DNA of 64,000 nucleotides from contig JALWTT010000006.1 in assembly GCA_027077795.1 (NCBI GenBank), positions 585,791-649,790 of the forward strand, written 5' to 3'. Numbering within the stretch: the stretch's first letter is position 1; each line of letters begins with the position of its first letter. The stretch comes from Thermotogaceae bacterium. GTDB lineage: Bacteria > Thermotogota > Thermotogae > Thermotogales > Thermotogaceae. The notes below the pieces were generated by a model. The model saw only the letters and a program-made list of their open reading frames with translations. It was not told the DNA's origin and did not search any database. Shown in pieces: positions 9,058 to 18,119 of the stretch. A program made the translations under genes and the position numbers.

Positions 9058-10105
9058 AGAAATCACCCCTCGATATTTTTTCTCTAAACTCTGCTTCTTG
9101 GAGTTTCAAGATTATCTCATCGAGGCTTCCCTCTAGGATTTCCTCCAACCTATGACTGGTGTAATTTATCCTGTGATCTGTTACCCTGTTCTGTGGAAAG
9201 TTGTACGTTCTGATCTTCTCACTCCTATCTCCACTCCCTATTTGACTCTTCCGAAGGTCGTCTATCTCCGACTTCTTCTTGATGTGTTCAAGCTCATAAA
9301 GCTTGGCTCTGAGAATCCGCATAGCCATCTCTTTGTTCTGATGTTGAGATCTTTCTGTTTGAATTGAAACCACTATCCCAGTTGGGATATGCGTTATCCT
9401 GACCGCAGACTCGGTTTTGTTGACATATTGTCCTCCGTGTCCAGAAGCTTTGAATGTCTCTATCCTAAGGTCCTTTGGATCGATGATCACTTCTACATCT
9501 TCAACCTCTGGAAGAACGGCTACTGTGGCCGTTGATGTATGAATCCTCCCCCCAGATTCCGTTTGTGGGATTCTCTGAACCCTATGGACTCCTCTCTCAT
9601 ATTTCAAAAACTTATGGGCATCTTTTCCCTTTACAAAGAAAATGATTTCCTTGTATCCGCCTAGATCTGTCCTGTGAGAATCTACAATTTCCACTTTCCA
9701 TCCTTTTCTATCTGCATACCTACTGTACATTCTGAAAAGATCGGCTGCAAAAAGCGCGGCCTCTTCTCCTCCAGCAGCTGCTCTTATTTCCATAATCACA
9801 CCAACTGGATGTTCTGAAGGTGTCAGAAGCGAGATAATTTCGGATATCTTCTCCTCTATCTTCAGTTCTGTCTTCTCGATTTCTTCAACTGCGGCTGGTT
9901 CCTCTTTGGCTATCTCTTTCCAAAGTTCGAGGTCCTCCATTAGAAAATCTATATCTTCTTTTAAATTGACCGCTTCCTTCAATCTCGAATACCTTTTAGA
10001 AAGCTCTGCTATTTCTCTAGAATCAGTCGCTGAGGACAGCCTCTCCTCAACCTCAATGAGTTTTTTTCTGATCTTTGGCATAATCTCCTCTATAATATCT
10101 ATCAA
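9041..10105 (-). CDS. prfA: Peptide chain release factor 1
   Basis: Recognises UAA and UAG stop codons and triggers peptide release. The 354-residue protein has the class I release-factor layout, with SGHGGQ (GGQ at 224-226) for peptidyl-tRNA hydrolysis. The stop-codon recognition tripeptide is PQT (180-182, in [15 protein letters not shown]), where RF1 proteins usually have PAT or PVT. This fits RF1 and not RF2, which has SPF. Start is TTG at 10105, eight bases after GAGGAGGTGAT and overlapping the pilT stop. hpt follows with a 17-base overlap. Confidence 0.96.
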   Translation of the reverse strand: MIDIIEEIMPKIRKKLIEVEERLSSATDSREIAELSKRYSRLKEAVNLKEDIDFLMEDLELWKEIAKEEPAAVEEIEKTELKIEEKISEIISLLTPSEHPVGVIMEIRAAAGGEEAALFAADLFRMYSRYADRKGWKVEIVDSHRTDLGGYKEIIFFVKGKDAHKFLKYERGVHRVQRIPQTESGGRIHTSTATVAVLPEVEDVEVIIDPKDLRIETFKASGHGGQYVNKTESAVRITHIPTGIVVSIQTERSQHQNKEMAMRILRAKLYELEHIKKKSEIDDLRKSQIGSGDRSEKIRTYNFPQNRVTDHRINYTSHRLEEILEGSLDEIILKLQEAEFREKISRGDFFEDRA

Positions 10106-11151
10106 AGTTTTCTCATCACCTCCTCAGGGGCCCTGGCATAATCTAGAACTGCTTGTCTGTCTATGATCCCCTTTTTGTAAAGGTTCACGAGAGCATCATC
10201 AAAAAGAATCATTCCATACCTTGCCCCTGCCTGAATTATCCCATCGAGCTGGTGCAATTTCCCCTCCCTTATGAGATTTGCAACTGCTGGAGTCCCTATC
10301 ATTATCTCCTGAACTGCCACCATTCCTCCTCCAACCTTTGGTAAAAGACGTTGATATATAACAGCTCTGAGAGTGTTCGCGAGCTGAAGTGAGATCTGTC
10401 TTTGTTGATGAGCTGGAAAGACGTCTATGATCCTTTCAGGGGCTGTTGCAGCGGAGTTAGTATGAACGGTTGCAAAAACTATATGCCCTGTTTCCGCGGA
10501 AGTGAGAGCCAATGACATGGTTTCGAGATCTCTCATCTCTCCGACCAGTATCACATCGGGATCCTGCCTTAAGGCATATTTCAATCCATCTGTGAAGGAC
10601 ATTGTGTCTTTCCCAAGTTCTCTCTGGTGAATTATGGATTTCTTGTTATCGAATATGTATTCTATTGGATCCTCTATGGTTATTATGTGATATGGATAAT
10701 TTTCGTTCAGGTAATCTATCATCGCTGCAATGGTCGTGGACTTTCCGCTTCCAGTGGGACCGGTTACAATTATCAGTCCATAGTCTTGATCAGCTATGTC
10801 CTTTATTATACCTGGAAGTCCAAGTTCATCTATCGACCTTATCTTCCTCGGGATCAGCCTCAGTGCAAGTGCTGGCTTACTTCTTTCGTAAAAAAAGTTT
10901 CCCCTTATCCTTATCTGGCCCGCCACCGTGAAAGAGAAATCTATTTCCCTCTTCTTTGGATCAAATTCCATCCCTATTTCTTCAAAGAGATCCCTGACCG
11001 CTCTCTCTATATCCTCTCCTTTCACTTCGCCGTACTCTTCTTGTGGAACAAGCTCTCCATCAATTCTGAAGTGTGGTACTATACCGTGAGATAGATGGAT
11101 GTCGGTAGCACGAAGAGAATGAGCTTGAACGATCAGTGGCCTCAGATCCAT
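10102..11151 (-). CDS. pilT: PilT-type twitching motility ATPase
   Basis: Hexameric secretion-type ATPase that powers retraction of type IV pili at the inner membrane. The 349-residue protein has the PilT N-domain ([19 protein letters not shown]), Walker [10 protein letters not shown] (131-139), the Asp box [12 protein letters not shown], Walker B ILVGEMRD, the His box ATVHTNSAA, and an AIRNLIR-like motif written VANLIREGK. The start is ATG 11151, just after GAGAGGTGAT. No other pilus gene is in the window; it sits in an operon with translation and signalling genes. A role in DNA uptake or surface motility is inferred from the family only. Confidence 0.93.
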   Translation of the reverse strand: MDLRPLIVQAHSLRATDIHLSHGIVPHFRIDGELVPQEEYGEVKGEDIERAVRDLFEEIGMEFDPKKREIDFSFTVAGQIRIRGNFFYERSKPALALRLIPRKIRSIDELGLPGIIKDIADQDYGLIIVTGPTGSGKSTTIAAMIDYLNENYPYHIITIEDPIEYIFDNKKSIIHQRELGKDTMSFTDGLKYALRQDPDVILVGEMRDLETMSLALTSAETGHIVFATVHTNSAATAPERIIDVFPAHQQRQISLQLANTLRAVIYQRLLPKVGGGMVAVQEIMIGTPAVANLIREGKLHQLDGIIQAGARYGMILFDDALVNLYKKGIIDRQAVLDYARAPEEVMRKL

Positions 11152-11193
11152 ATTATCACCTCTCCTCAATCTTAAAATACTGTCACGGTTTAG

Positions 11194-12246
11194 TCAAAGG
11201 ATCATGAACATGCAGAGGAGCATTCCAAGGGTGAGGAACAGGAGCCCATACATGAAGAATCTCAGTAGAAAGCCTTTGGCGTTTGGATAACGCGATCTGT
11301 AAAACTTGTATGAGATCAAGTTTGCCAAGGAGCTTACGATGCTCCCAAATCCTCCAACGTTCACTCCACACAACAAGGCTCTCCAATCTCCTGTGAAATC
11401 AGCGAAGAACAGGGCGCTTGGAACATTGCTCATCACCTGACTGCTGAGAGCGGAATAGAGGAAAACCTCTCTTGCATTGATAAGGGTTATCTTCATGATA
11501 TTCATGAGGTTATCTGTGATCCCGAAGAACAGGAAAAACGTACCTATCAGAAAGTAATCCACTATCAAACTTTTTCTGTCAAAAACAGCGGCGTATGCCA
11601 AAGGAACGGCACCAATCCAGAGTGGAAGAACTCGCAAAGTTGATAAAACGAAAAGGGTGAAAAAAAACAAGTATATTAGAGTTTTTCCATGCGGTCTTTT
11701 CAGTCCTATAGATACAGGGGAATTTGAACTCACCCTGAAACTCAAGGCAAGGGCCAAAGCTGTAGAGAAAAGACTAACAGGTGCAATGGCCATCATGAAT
11801 TCCATTGGATGGAGATTGTAGTGAAAGTATATGAATATATTCTGAGGGTTTCCGAAGGGCGTTAGAGATGAAGCCCCATTTGCCACCAGGGTTTCGAGTA
11901 TCACCAGCGTTTCAACTTCCCGGATGTCAATCGCCAGCGTCAGAGGGACCATTATGAAAAGAGCCACATCGTTTGTCACAAGCATGGATAACACAGCTGT
12001 TAGAATAAGGAGCTTTTGGGGCAGAAACTTACTATGTGAAATCACAGAGGATACACCTGTGAAAAATCCACCTCTTTCGAGTCCCTTTACTGAAACTAAA
12101 AAGACAAGCAATATGTACAAAATCTTGAAATCCTTTAAATCATAGTGAGGCAAACGCTCTGAAATCAAACTGGTTATGCCAAGGGCAAAAGCCGATCCCC
12201 AGAACAGCCACTCTTTAAGAGCTCTTTCCACGAATTTTCCTCTCAC
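11194..12246 (-). CDS. SLC13/ArsB-type anion permease
   Basis: A multi-span membrane protein of about 350 residues in the ion-transporter superfamily (SLC13, ArsB, CitM-like). Two matching half-repeats each carry a re-entrant-type motif: MLVTNDVALFIMVPL followed by NGASSLTPFGNPQN, and MSNVPSALFFADFTGDW followed by GVNVGGFGSIVSSLAN. NPQN and GGxGS loops are typical substrate-binding features of this superfamily. The substrate (carboxylate, arsenite, sulfate or Na+/H+) cannot be read. Start is uncertain: GTG 12246, nine bases after AAGGAG, is preferred over an ATG nine bases upstream that abuts the ribosome site. It overlaps the MFS gene end and lies 42 bases before pilT. Confidence 0.82.
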   Translation of the reverse strand: MRGKFVERALKEWLFWGSAFALGITSLISERLPHYDLKDFKILYILLVFLVSVKGLERGGFFTGVSSVISHSKFLPQKLLILTAVLSMLVTNDVALFIMVPLTLAIDIREVETLVILETLVANGASSLTPFGNPQNIFIYFHYNLHPMEFMMAIAPVSLFSTALALALSFRVSSNSPVSIGLKRPHGKTLIYLFFFTLFVLSTLRVLPLWIGAVPLAYAAVFDRKSLIVDYFLIGTFFLFFGITDNLMNIMKITLINAREVFLYSALSSQVMSNVPSALFFADFTGDWRALLCGVNVGGFGSIVSSLANLISYKFYRSRYPNAKGFLLRFFMYGLLFLTLGMLLCMFMIL

Positions 12247-13426
12247 AATCTGCATCTCCTTGTATGAATTGGTCCGGGCCTCTGCTGAAAAGTGTCAGCA
12301 GGATTGCCCCGAGCATCATCACCACACCCATAGTCAGGAAGAGGACATCATAGGAAATGCTGGCTAAGATTCCAGCGACGATTGGTCCAAGCATGAAACC
12401 AATTTGTCTGGATGAGTTGAGAATTCCCAAAGCTTGGGCTCTTTCCCACCTATTCGTGGATTTGGATACGAAAAGGGCTGTCCCATTTATGAACGCCCCG
12501 AAAGCCAATCCCAAAAGTCCATAGGCGATGGATACATCTAGTAAACTTTTTCCGATTAGGAGTGTAAAAGCCACCGCAGCTGACAGAATTACTCCTAAGA
12601 TTGCCAGAGTTTTTGGCCCTATCTTCTCTGCAACTTTTCCAAAAAAGATATGCGAAGGTGTTTGGATTACAGGATTTATGGCACTCACAAACCCCACCGT
12701 GGATTTCTCAAGTCCGAGCTTTTCCGTAAGGTAGATAGCCACTAAAGACGCAGTCCCTGATATTCCAAATTGCCTCATGAAAGCCGCTGTATAGACAGAC
12801 CATAGTCCGTTCCTAGCCATTATGCTCCTCAAAGCTTTTTTCTTTTTCTCCTTTCCTGATTCCTCCGAGTTTCTCGCTGCCTCTTTAATCAGGAACACGG
12901 GAATAACGCTAATCCATGCCAGGGTGACGAGGAAAAGCATGCTACTTTTGACATTGAAGAACAGGAGAAGAGTTCCCACCATCAGTCTTCCGAAAAGCAT
13001 TCCCAGAGAATTCGACGAGTTCAAGAAAGAGAGTTCCCTAGCTTGAGATGATTTTCGTGAAGAGTACTCCGTGCTTAAAGCCATTGCGACTGGATTGAAC
13101 CCACTTGAAAAGACAGCAACCGCAGCTGCTATTGATATCAAACCAATTGGTGAACGAGAAAAAGGATAAAATGCTGTAAAAATGGCCGCACCTATTGAAG
13201 TTACTATGAGAATCTTCTTTCTGTTCTTTTTCCTATCAGACATTGATCCCCAAACGGAGGACATTACAGCCGAGGTTCCACCTCTAACAGAAGATATCAA
13301 GCTGACAAGGAAAAGAGGAGCTCCCAGTTCCCTCATTCTAAACTGCAGGAGGAGCCCCATACCTAACCTGCTTGTAAACTGTAGAGTAGCTGTAATCAGC
13401 AATGGAAACCTCTGAGATCCTTTCAT
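12215..13426 (-). CDS. Major facilitator superfamily transporter
   Basis: A 403-residue, 12-span MFS protein, probably a drug or metabolite exporter. The loop between helices 2 and 3 reads GSMSDRKKNRKK, a variant of the MFS signature GxxxDRxGRR. The second half has a matching loop, FFGKVAEKIGPK. Helix 5 region carries GRLMVG, and near the C-terminus is GFMLGPIVAGIL, resembling the drug:H+ antiporter motif C. The ATG at 13426 is first in the operon and has a candidate promoter TTCAAA-18-TATGAT upstream. The ribosome site TAGGGA is very close to the ATG, so the start is moderately sure. The substrate is unknown. Confidence 0.88.
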   Translation of the reverse strand: MKGSQRFPLLITATLQFTSRLGMGLLLQFRMRELGAPLFLVSLISSVRGGTSAVMSSVWGSMSDRKKNRKKILIVTSIGAAIFTAFYPFSRSPIGLISIAAAVAVFSSGFNPVAMALSTEYSSRKSSQARELSFLNSSNSLGMLFGRLMVGTLLLFFNVKSSMLFLVTLAWISVIPVFLIKEAARNSEESGKEKKKKALRSIMARNGLWSVYTAAFMRQFGISGTASLVAIYLTEKLGLEKSTVGFVSAINPVIQTPSHIFFGKVAEKIGPKTLAILGVILSAAVAFTLLIGKSLLDVSIAYGLLGLAFGAFINGTALFVSKSTNRWERAQALGILNSSRQIGFMLGPIVAGILASISYDVLFLTMGVVMMLGAILLTLFSRGPDQFIQGDADCERKIRGKSS

Positions 13427-13440
13427 TTCCCTACAATCCT

Positions 13441-13470
13441 ATCATAAGGGTTGAAAGTTTTCCATTTGAA
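13441..13470 (-). promoter_or_regulatory. Promoter of the MFS-pilT-prfA-hpt-mfd operon
   Basis: On the minus strand TTCAAA (13465-13470) and TATGAT (13441-13446) are 18 bases apart and 14 bases before the MFS start codon. The next upstream gene, era, is divergent, so a promoter is required here. Confidence 0.5.
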
Positions 13471-13495
13471 CTTCTTGCCCACTTAGTGCTTCGAA

Positions 13496-13524
13496 TTGAC
13501 AGAGGTGCAGGTTTGCTGCATAAA
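13496..13524 (+). promoter_or_regulatory. Promoter of the era operon
   Basis: A consensus TTGACA (13496-13501), a 17-base spacer and CATAAA (13519-13524) lie 20 bases before the era GTG. The -35 is perfect and the -10 matches at four of six positions. Confidence 0.55.
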
Positions 13525-13544
13525 TAGTTTGGAGGTGAAAAACT

Positions 13545-14441
13545 GTGAAAGTGGGCTTTGTGGGACTCGCTGGAAGACCAAATGTTGGAAAGTCCAGTTT
13601 GATAAACGCCATATTTGGAAGAAAGGTGGTCATAGTCACAGACAAGCCTCAAACTACGCGAAACAGGATAAATGTCATATACAGCGATAGTGATAGTCAA
13701 ATAATCTTTGTGGACACTCCAGGTGTACACAAGCCTCTTCACAGGTTTGGAGAGTTCATGCTTAAAGCCGCTACAGTTGCTCTCAAAGGTGTGGATATAG
13801 TTCTCTTTGTGCTGGATGCCGAGAGAGGGTTTGGGGAACCTGAGAGGAACGTGGTTGACATGGTGAACAGATCTCACTCGAAAACCATATTGGATGTGAA
13901 CAAGATTGATCTCGTGGATAGAGAAAGAGCAGACAGAGTTCTAGAAAGGGTTTCGAAGGAAGTGAAAAACGTAATTGGAATGGTTTTAACATCTGTTAAG
14001 ACAGGTGAAGGCATCGCAGAGCTCCTGAACCTCATAAAAGAGAACTTGGAGGAAGGTCAGAAGTTCTATCCAGATGATATGATAACGGACAGGCCATTCT
14101 CTTTCATGGTGGCTGAACTCATAAGGGAGAAAATATTTCATTTAATGAGGGAGGAGGTACCACATTCCACAGCTGTCATAGTGGAAGAGGTCAAGGAGAG
14201 AGAAAACGGTATGATTTATGTGAGAGCCACAATATATGTTGAAAGAAAATCTCAAAAGGGTATATTAATAGGCAAAGGTGGTCAGATGATAAAAAAGATA
14301 GGTATGTTGGCAAGAAAAGAAGTAGAGTTTATCACTGGAAGAAAGATTTTCTTAGACTTGTTCGTCAAGGTCAAGGAGAAATGGAGAGAAAAAGATTTCA
14401 TAATACTCAATGAAATAGGTATGAAGGATGAAATAAAGTAA
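13545..14441 (+). CDS. era: GTPase Era
   Basis: Ribosome-assembly GTPase that binds the 3' end of 16S rRNA and helps mature the small subunit. The 298-residue protein has G1 GRPNVGKS (10-17), G3 DTPG (57-60), G4 NKID (119-122), the Era-specific effector region [12 protein letters not shown], and a C-terminal KH domain with [17 protein letters not shown]. Start is GTG 13545, six bases after GGAGGTGA. It is first in an operon with a zinc-ribbon gene, a YaaR-like gene and glnA. Confidence 0.97.
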   Translation: MKVGFVGLAGRPNVGKSSLINAIFGRKVVIVTDKPQTTRNRINVIYSDSDSQIIFVDTPGVHKPLHRFGEFMLKAATVALKGVDIVLFVLDAERGFGEPERNVVDMVNRSHSKTILDVNKIDLVDRERADRVLERVSKEVKNVIGMVLTSVKTGEGIAELLNLIKENLEEGQKFYPDDMITDRPFSFMVAELIREKIFHLMREEVPHSTAVIVEEVKERENGMIYVRATIYVERKSQKGILIGKGGQMIKKIGMLARKEVEFITGRKIFLDLFVKVKEKWREKDFIILNEIGMKDEIK

Positions 14442-14454
14442 AGGAGGTGTTAGC

Positions 14455-14691
14455 ATGCCAATGTATAGGTACGTATGCGAGAATTGCGGAAATGAGAAAG
14501 TTGTCTTTCATGGCATGAATGAGACCCCGGTTGTTGTGTGTGACAAATGTGGGTCCATCATGAAGAGAGCGATTGGGAGAGTGGGAGTTATCTTCAAGGG
14601 GACTGGATTTTATTCCACGGATCACAGGAAAAGCTCTGAAAGCGGGAGTGAAAAGAGCAAGCAAACAGAAAAGGAGGGTGCAAAAGTTTGA
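14455..14691 (+). CDS. FmdB-family zinc-ribbon protein
   Basis: A 78-residue small protein of the FmdB/CxxC_CXXC_SSSS type. The N-terminal half is a zinc ribbon with CENCG and CDKCG, followed by the family's GRVGVIFKGTGFYSTD segment. The charged tail (SSESGSEKSKQTEKEG) is typical low-complexity sequence. Start is ATG 14455 after AAAGGAGGTG. The molecular role of this family is not established; it is named after a putative regulator of formamidase genes. It lies between era and the yaaR-like gene in one operon. Confidence 0.9.
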   Translation: MPMYRYVCENCGNEKVVFHGMNETPVVVCDKCGSIMKRAIGRVGVIFKGTGFYSTDHRKSSESGSEKSKQTEKEGAKV

Positions 14692-14731
14692 CCCCGCCTA
14701 CGGCGAGGATTTTCACAAGGAGGCGTTTTGA

Positions 14732-15202
14732 TTGAGGATAAACCCGCTTGGGGATAAGGACATAGAGGGTAGCAGGAAAGTTGAGGAAAAGAAAAAATCT
14801 TCAAAAAAGAGAAGAAAGTATCGCAAAGCTGTGGAAGAAAAGAGTTTTTTTGAAGTGCTGGACGACACAGAAATCGAGGAGCTTGAGAAGAATCTTCAAG
14901 AGATAGTAGAAGGGATAATAAAAGCTGGGAACGAGCTCTCTAGATCTCCGACTCCCAGAAATTTGGATATTTATAAGGAAAAAATCAAGAGGTTTTTAAA
15001 ATTGATAGGGAGGAAACTCTACAGGATTTCGGGGAAAATGGACCTTGAAAGCGGTAGCCCGAAAATTCACGTGGTTGTGGAGAAGGTAAATGAAAAACTC
15101 GAAGAAATAGCCGATGCTCTATTTTCATCGGAGAAGCCCACTTTAAACATAGCCGCTAGGGTGGGGGAAATAAACGGTTTGATATTAGATCTCTTGAAGT
15201 GA
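14732..15202 (+). CDS. YaaR-like (DUF327) protein
   Basis: A 156-residue, strongly charged helical protein. A lysine-rich leader (KKSSKKRRKYRK) is followed by helices with SRSPTPRNLDIYKEKIKRFLKLIGRKLYRI and VVVEKVNEKLEEIADAL. That order, a helix ending in a short aromatic motif and then a V-E-K-V-x-E-K-L-x-E helix, resembles the YaaR/DUF327 family, whose function is unknown. Start is TTG 14732, eight bases after AAGGAGG. The 40 bases before it hold a small CGCC-TAC-GGCG hairpin without a T-run. It sits 11 bases before glnA. Confidence 0.65.
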   Translation: MRINPLGDKDIEGSRKVEEKKKSSKKRRKYRKAVEEKSFFEVLDDTEIEELEKNLQEIVEGIIKAGNELSRSPTPRNLDIYKEKIKRFLKLIGRKLYRISGKMDLESGSPKIHVVVEKVNEKLEEIADALFSSEKPTLNIAARVGEINGLILDLLK

Positions 15203-15213
15203 GGTGATCTTCC

Positions 15214-16536
15214 ATGAATTTTGGTATAGACGAGATAAAGGAAATCATGAAAAAGGAAAATGTTCAGTTCGTTAGGTTACAGTTCACCGACATAAATGGG
15301 GTTGTCAAGAATGTCGAAATACCTGCAGCTGAGCTTCTGGAAGTGGCAAAAGTTGGGATGATGTTCGATGGATCTTCGATAGAGGGATTCGTCAGGATTG
15401 AAGAATCCGATATGTACTTGGTTCCAGACCTTTCAACATTTGTGATTCTTCCGTGGACCAGTGACGGAGTTAAAAGCGCCAGGGTTATATGTGATGTTTA
15501 CACGCCTGATGGAAACCAGTTTGAAGGAGACCCGAGGTACAGGCTAAAGCTTGTTGCAAAAAAAGCTGAGGAAATGGGATTCAAGGCTTTCGCCGGGCCG
15601 GAAATGGAATTTTTCATAGTTCCGATGGAGGATAGCAAGCCTATCTTCAAGTATCTGGACTCTGGGAGCTATTTTGACCAGCTTCCACTGAGTGTTGCGG
15701 AGAGGGTCAGACGAGACGTTGCAGTTGCTCTCTTCCACATGGGGATAAACATAGAGGCCGCACATCATGAAGTTGCCCCTTCTCAACACGAGATAGATTT
15801 TCGATACGACGAGGTGGTGAAAACCGCTGACAACGCTCAAACCGTCAAGTTGGTTATAAAGACCATGGCAATATTTCATGGATTGTACGCCACATTCATG
15901 CCAAAACCTTTTCTAGGTGTGAACGGCTCTGGAATGCACACCCACATGAGTCTGTTCAGAGACGGAGAGAACGCATTCTACGATTCAAACGATCCAAATG
16001 GACTTTCTAAAACACTTAAGATGTTCGTTGCAGGGCTTTTAAAACATGCTAGGGAGATCACCGCGATTACCAATCCGACTGTGAATTCTTACAAAAGGTT
16101 AGTGCCAGGATACGAGGCACCGGTCAACGTTGCCTGGTCCCTTGGAAACAGGAGTACTCTTATAAGGGTCCCGAAGTCCAGAGGAAAGGGGACGAGAATA
16201 GAATACAGAGCTCCTGATCCGTCTTCCAACATATACCTGGCATTTGCCGTTATGCTTGCAGCTGGTTTGGATGGAATAGAGAGTAATCTCACACCTCCAT
16301 TGCCGATAGACGAGAACATATACAAGATGAGCAACGAAGATAGAGAAAAACACGGAATAATTTCCCTTCCTTCGAGTTTGAAAGAGGCATTGGAGGAAGC
16401 TAAAAGTAGTGAACTCGTAAGGGAGGTCTTGGGAGAGCACATCTTTGAAAAGTTCATAGAATCGAAGGAGAGAGAATGGAAAGAATATTCCACATTTGTC
16501 AGTGAGTGGGAAAAGCAGCGCTATTTCTGGGTGTAA
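15214..16536 (+). CDS. glnA: Glutamine synthetase, type I-alpha
   Basis: Makes glutamine from glutamate, ammonia and ATP as a dodecamer. The 440-residue protein has the GSI patterns FDGSSIEGF, GPEMEFF, HHEVAPSQHEIDF, NGSGMHTHMSL, NPTVNSYKRLVPGYEAP and RIEYRAPDPSSNIYLA. It has no adenylylation loop (NLYxLP with Tyr); instead it has NIYKMSNEDREKHGI, as in the alpha subtype of Gram-positives and Thermotoga, so control is likely by feedback or GlnR-like proteins. Start is ATG 15214 after GAGGTGATC. Its last 16 bases overlap the TPR gene on the other strand. Confidence 0.97.
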   Translation: MNFGIDEIKEIMKKENVQFVRLQFTDINGVVKNVEIPAAELLEVAKVGMMFDGSSIEGFVRIEESDMYLVPDLSTFVILPWTSDGVKSARVICDVYTPDGNQFEGDPRYRLKLVAKKAEEMGFKAFAGPEMEFFIVPMEDSKPIFKYLDSGSYFDQLPLSVAERVRRDVAVALFHMGINIEAAHHEVAPSQHEIDFRYDEVVKTADNAQTVKLVIKTMAIFHGLYATFMPKPFLGVNGSGMHTHMSLFRDGENAFYDSNDPNGLSKTLKMFVAGLLKHAREITAITNPTVNSYKRLVPGYEAPVNVAWSLGNRSTLIRVPKSRGKGTRIEYRAPDPSSNIYLAFAVMLAAGLDGIESNLTPPLPIDENIYKMSNEDREKHGIISLPSSLKEALEEAKSSELVREVLGEHIFEKFIESKEREWKEYSTFVSEWEKQRYFWV

Positions 16537-18119
16537 TTTAGGAGTCTTATCCAGGGTTTATAAAACTCAGGTGGATCACCGTACTTCAGGAAGTTTAGAA
16601 GTGATATCAGGAAATCGCTACCCCTTTTGGGTAAACTTGATGGTATTTTTTCGAAAGCCCTAGAGATCCTTAGGGATAATTCCCAATCAAGGTCCTGGAT
16701 CTCTGGAACGATATTCTCAATAAGCTCGTCCGGATCGACCTGTCCTTTCTTGGATGACATTTGAATGGCCCTTAGAATAGCTCGAGTCACTCCCATCATA
16801 ACCCCACTTCCATAAATCGCTACGGAAAACTCGATAGCCCTTTTTTCCATGTCAACGAAGCTTTCCTTTCCAAGGATATAAGCAGCTGCTAGGTCCAGAA
16901 GCTGAACAGTGTCTACATCACTACCCTTTGGAACATATCCCTTTAAGATAGCTTTAACCCTCTCTCCAAGCTTTCCTTCGATCTCGAGGCTATCTAAGAC
17001 ACATATGAGATCCTCACATTCGGAGATACCGATAGCCAGCTCACCTATCTCTCCCAAGTTTCTCAGATCGAACCTTGAAACGGATCTCACATACTCAAGA
17101 AGAAAACTAGCCTCATCTTTCAAATCGCTTTCCAGAAGATCTTTGAGAATTTCCTCAGTTTTTTTCCTATCCACGAAGGCCATACTTCTTGCGAGGTTGT
17201 GTTTCACCACGTCATCTTTTGACAATTCAAGTGCCCTCTCGAGTCTTTCAACTGATTCCTCGAAAAGGCCAAGCTCTCTCATGACGATTCCAAGCTCGTT
17301 GAGGATCATAGGATCATCTGGTAAGGTTTTTTCCATATCTAGTAACAACTCTAGCGCCTCAAAGTGCTTGCCAAGCTTTGTGAATGTAAATGCAAGGTTG
17401 AACTTCGCGTCGTGATAATCTGGGGAAATCTCAAGGGCTTCCTTGAAAAATTCCTCAGCTTTTTTGAAATTTTGCAAGGAGTTCTCTATAACCCCCAATC
17501 TGTTGTACACATCTGGAAGTCTTTTATCCTTCCTCAGGGCGGTTTCATACATCTTTATGGCACTTGCCAAATCTCCCTTGCTCAGATAAACGTCTCCCAG
17601 TTTCACATAAGGTAGCGGGAAATCAGGATCTTTTTCTGCAGCTTTCAGAAACTCTGTTTCGGCGTCATCGTATTCCCCATCTCTCATGTACATCCTTCCA
17701 AGCTCATAATGAGCCAAAGAAAATCTTTGATTCATGGAGGAAGCTATCTTGAACTCTATTTCCGCCTCCTTCTCATCACTTGTTTCTCTTAAAAGTATTC
17801 CCCTGTAAAAGTGATATCTGTAATCTTCACCGAGCGTTTTCGCCTTCTCAAGAACCTTTTCCGCTTCTACATATTTCTTTTCGCTTAGCAGCTCCTTGAA
17901 CTTTTCGTAGTAGAAATACTGAAGGTAAGTTGAATAGTATTCTTTATCGTCCCTATTCAAGAAAACTTGTGCCTCCAAGCCTCTTATTATCACATCGAGT
18001 GGTATCCTGTCCTCTTCCGCTATAGAAGAGATATCCTCAGCGAGGATAGGGAGCTTCAAAGGAAGGTTGTTCATCTTTGCTACTTCGGGTTTTATTGGAA
18101 GATAAACTATTACCTTCAT
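16521..18119 (-). CDS. TPR-repeat protein
   Basis: A 532-residue cytoplasmic protein without signal peptide. Residues ~90-310 are consecutive tetratricopeptide repeats, for example AHYELGRMYMRDGEYDDAETEFLKAAEKDPDF and PYVKLGDVYLSKGDLASAIKMYETAL read as alternating helix pairs. The remaining C-terminal third is helical without clear repeats. TPR arrays act as protein-binding scaffolds. The ATG overlaps the fakA stop as ATGA, so it is translated together with the DegV/DhaL-type kinase gene and asp23. Partner proteins are not identifiable from sequence. Confidence 0.85.
   Translation of the reverse strand: MKVIVYLPIKPEVAKMNNLPLKLPILAEDISSIAEEDRIPLDVIIRGLEAQVFLNRDDKEYYSTYLQYFYYEKFKELLSEKKYVEAEKVLEKAKTLGEDYRYHFYRGILLRETSDEKEAEIEFKIASSMNQRFSLAHYELGRMYMRDGEYDDAETEFLKAAEKDPDFPLPYVKLGDVYLSKGDLASAIKMYETALRKDKRLPDVYNRLGVIENSLQNFKKAEEFFKEALEISPDYHDAKFNLAFTFTKLGKHFEALELLLDMEKTLPDDPMILNELGIVMRELGLFEESVERLERALELSKDDVVKHNLARSMAFVDRKKTEEILKDLLESDLKDEASFLLEYVRSVSRFDLRNLGEIGELAIGISECEDLICVLDSLEIEGKLGERVKAILKGYVPKGSDVDTVQLLDLAAAYILGKESFVDMEKRAIEFSVAIYGSGVMMGVTRAILRAIQMSSKKGQVDPDELIENIVPEIQDLDWELSLRISRAFEKIPSSLPKRGSDFLISLLNFLKYGDPPEFYKPWIRLLNYTQK

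Noticed and set aside
13431-13877. Long antisense frames within era
   Set aside because: They mirror conserved era codons and have no ribosome site or family pattern.
14696-14712. CGCC-TAC-GGCG hairpin between the FmdB-like and YaaR-like genes
   Set aside because: The stem is short, has no T-run, and lies inside an operon; not called a terminator.
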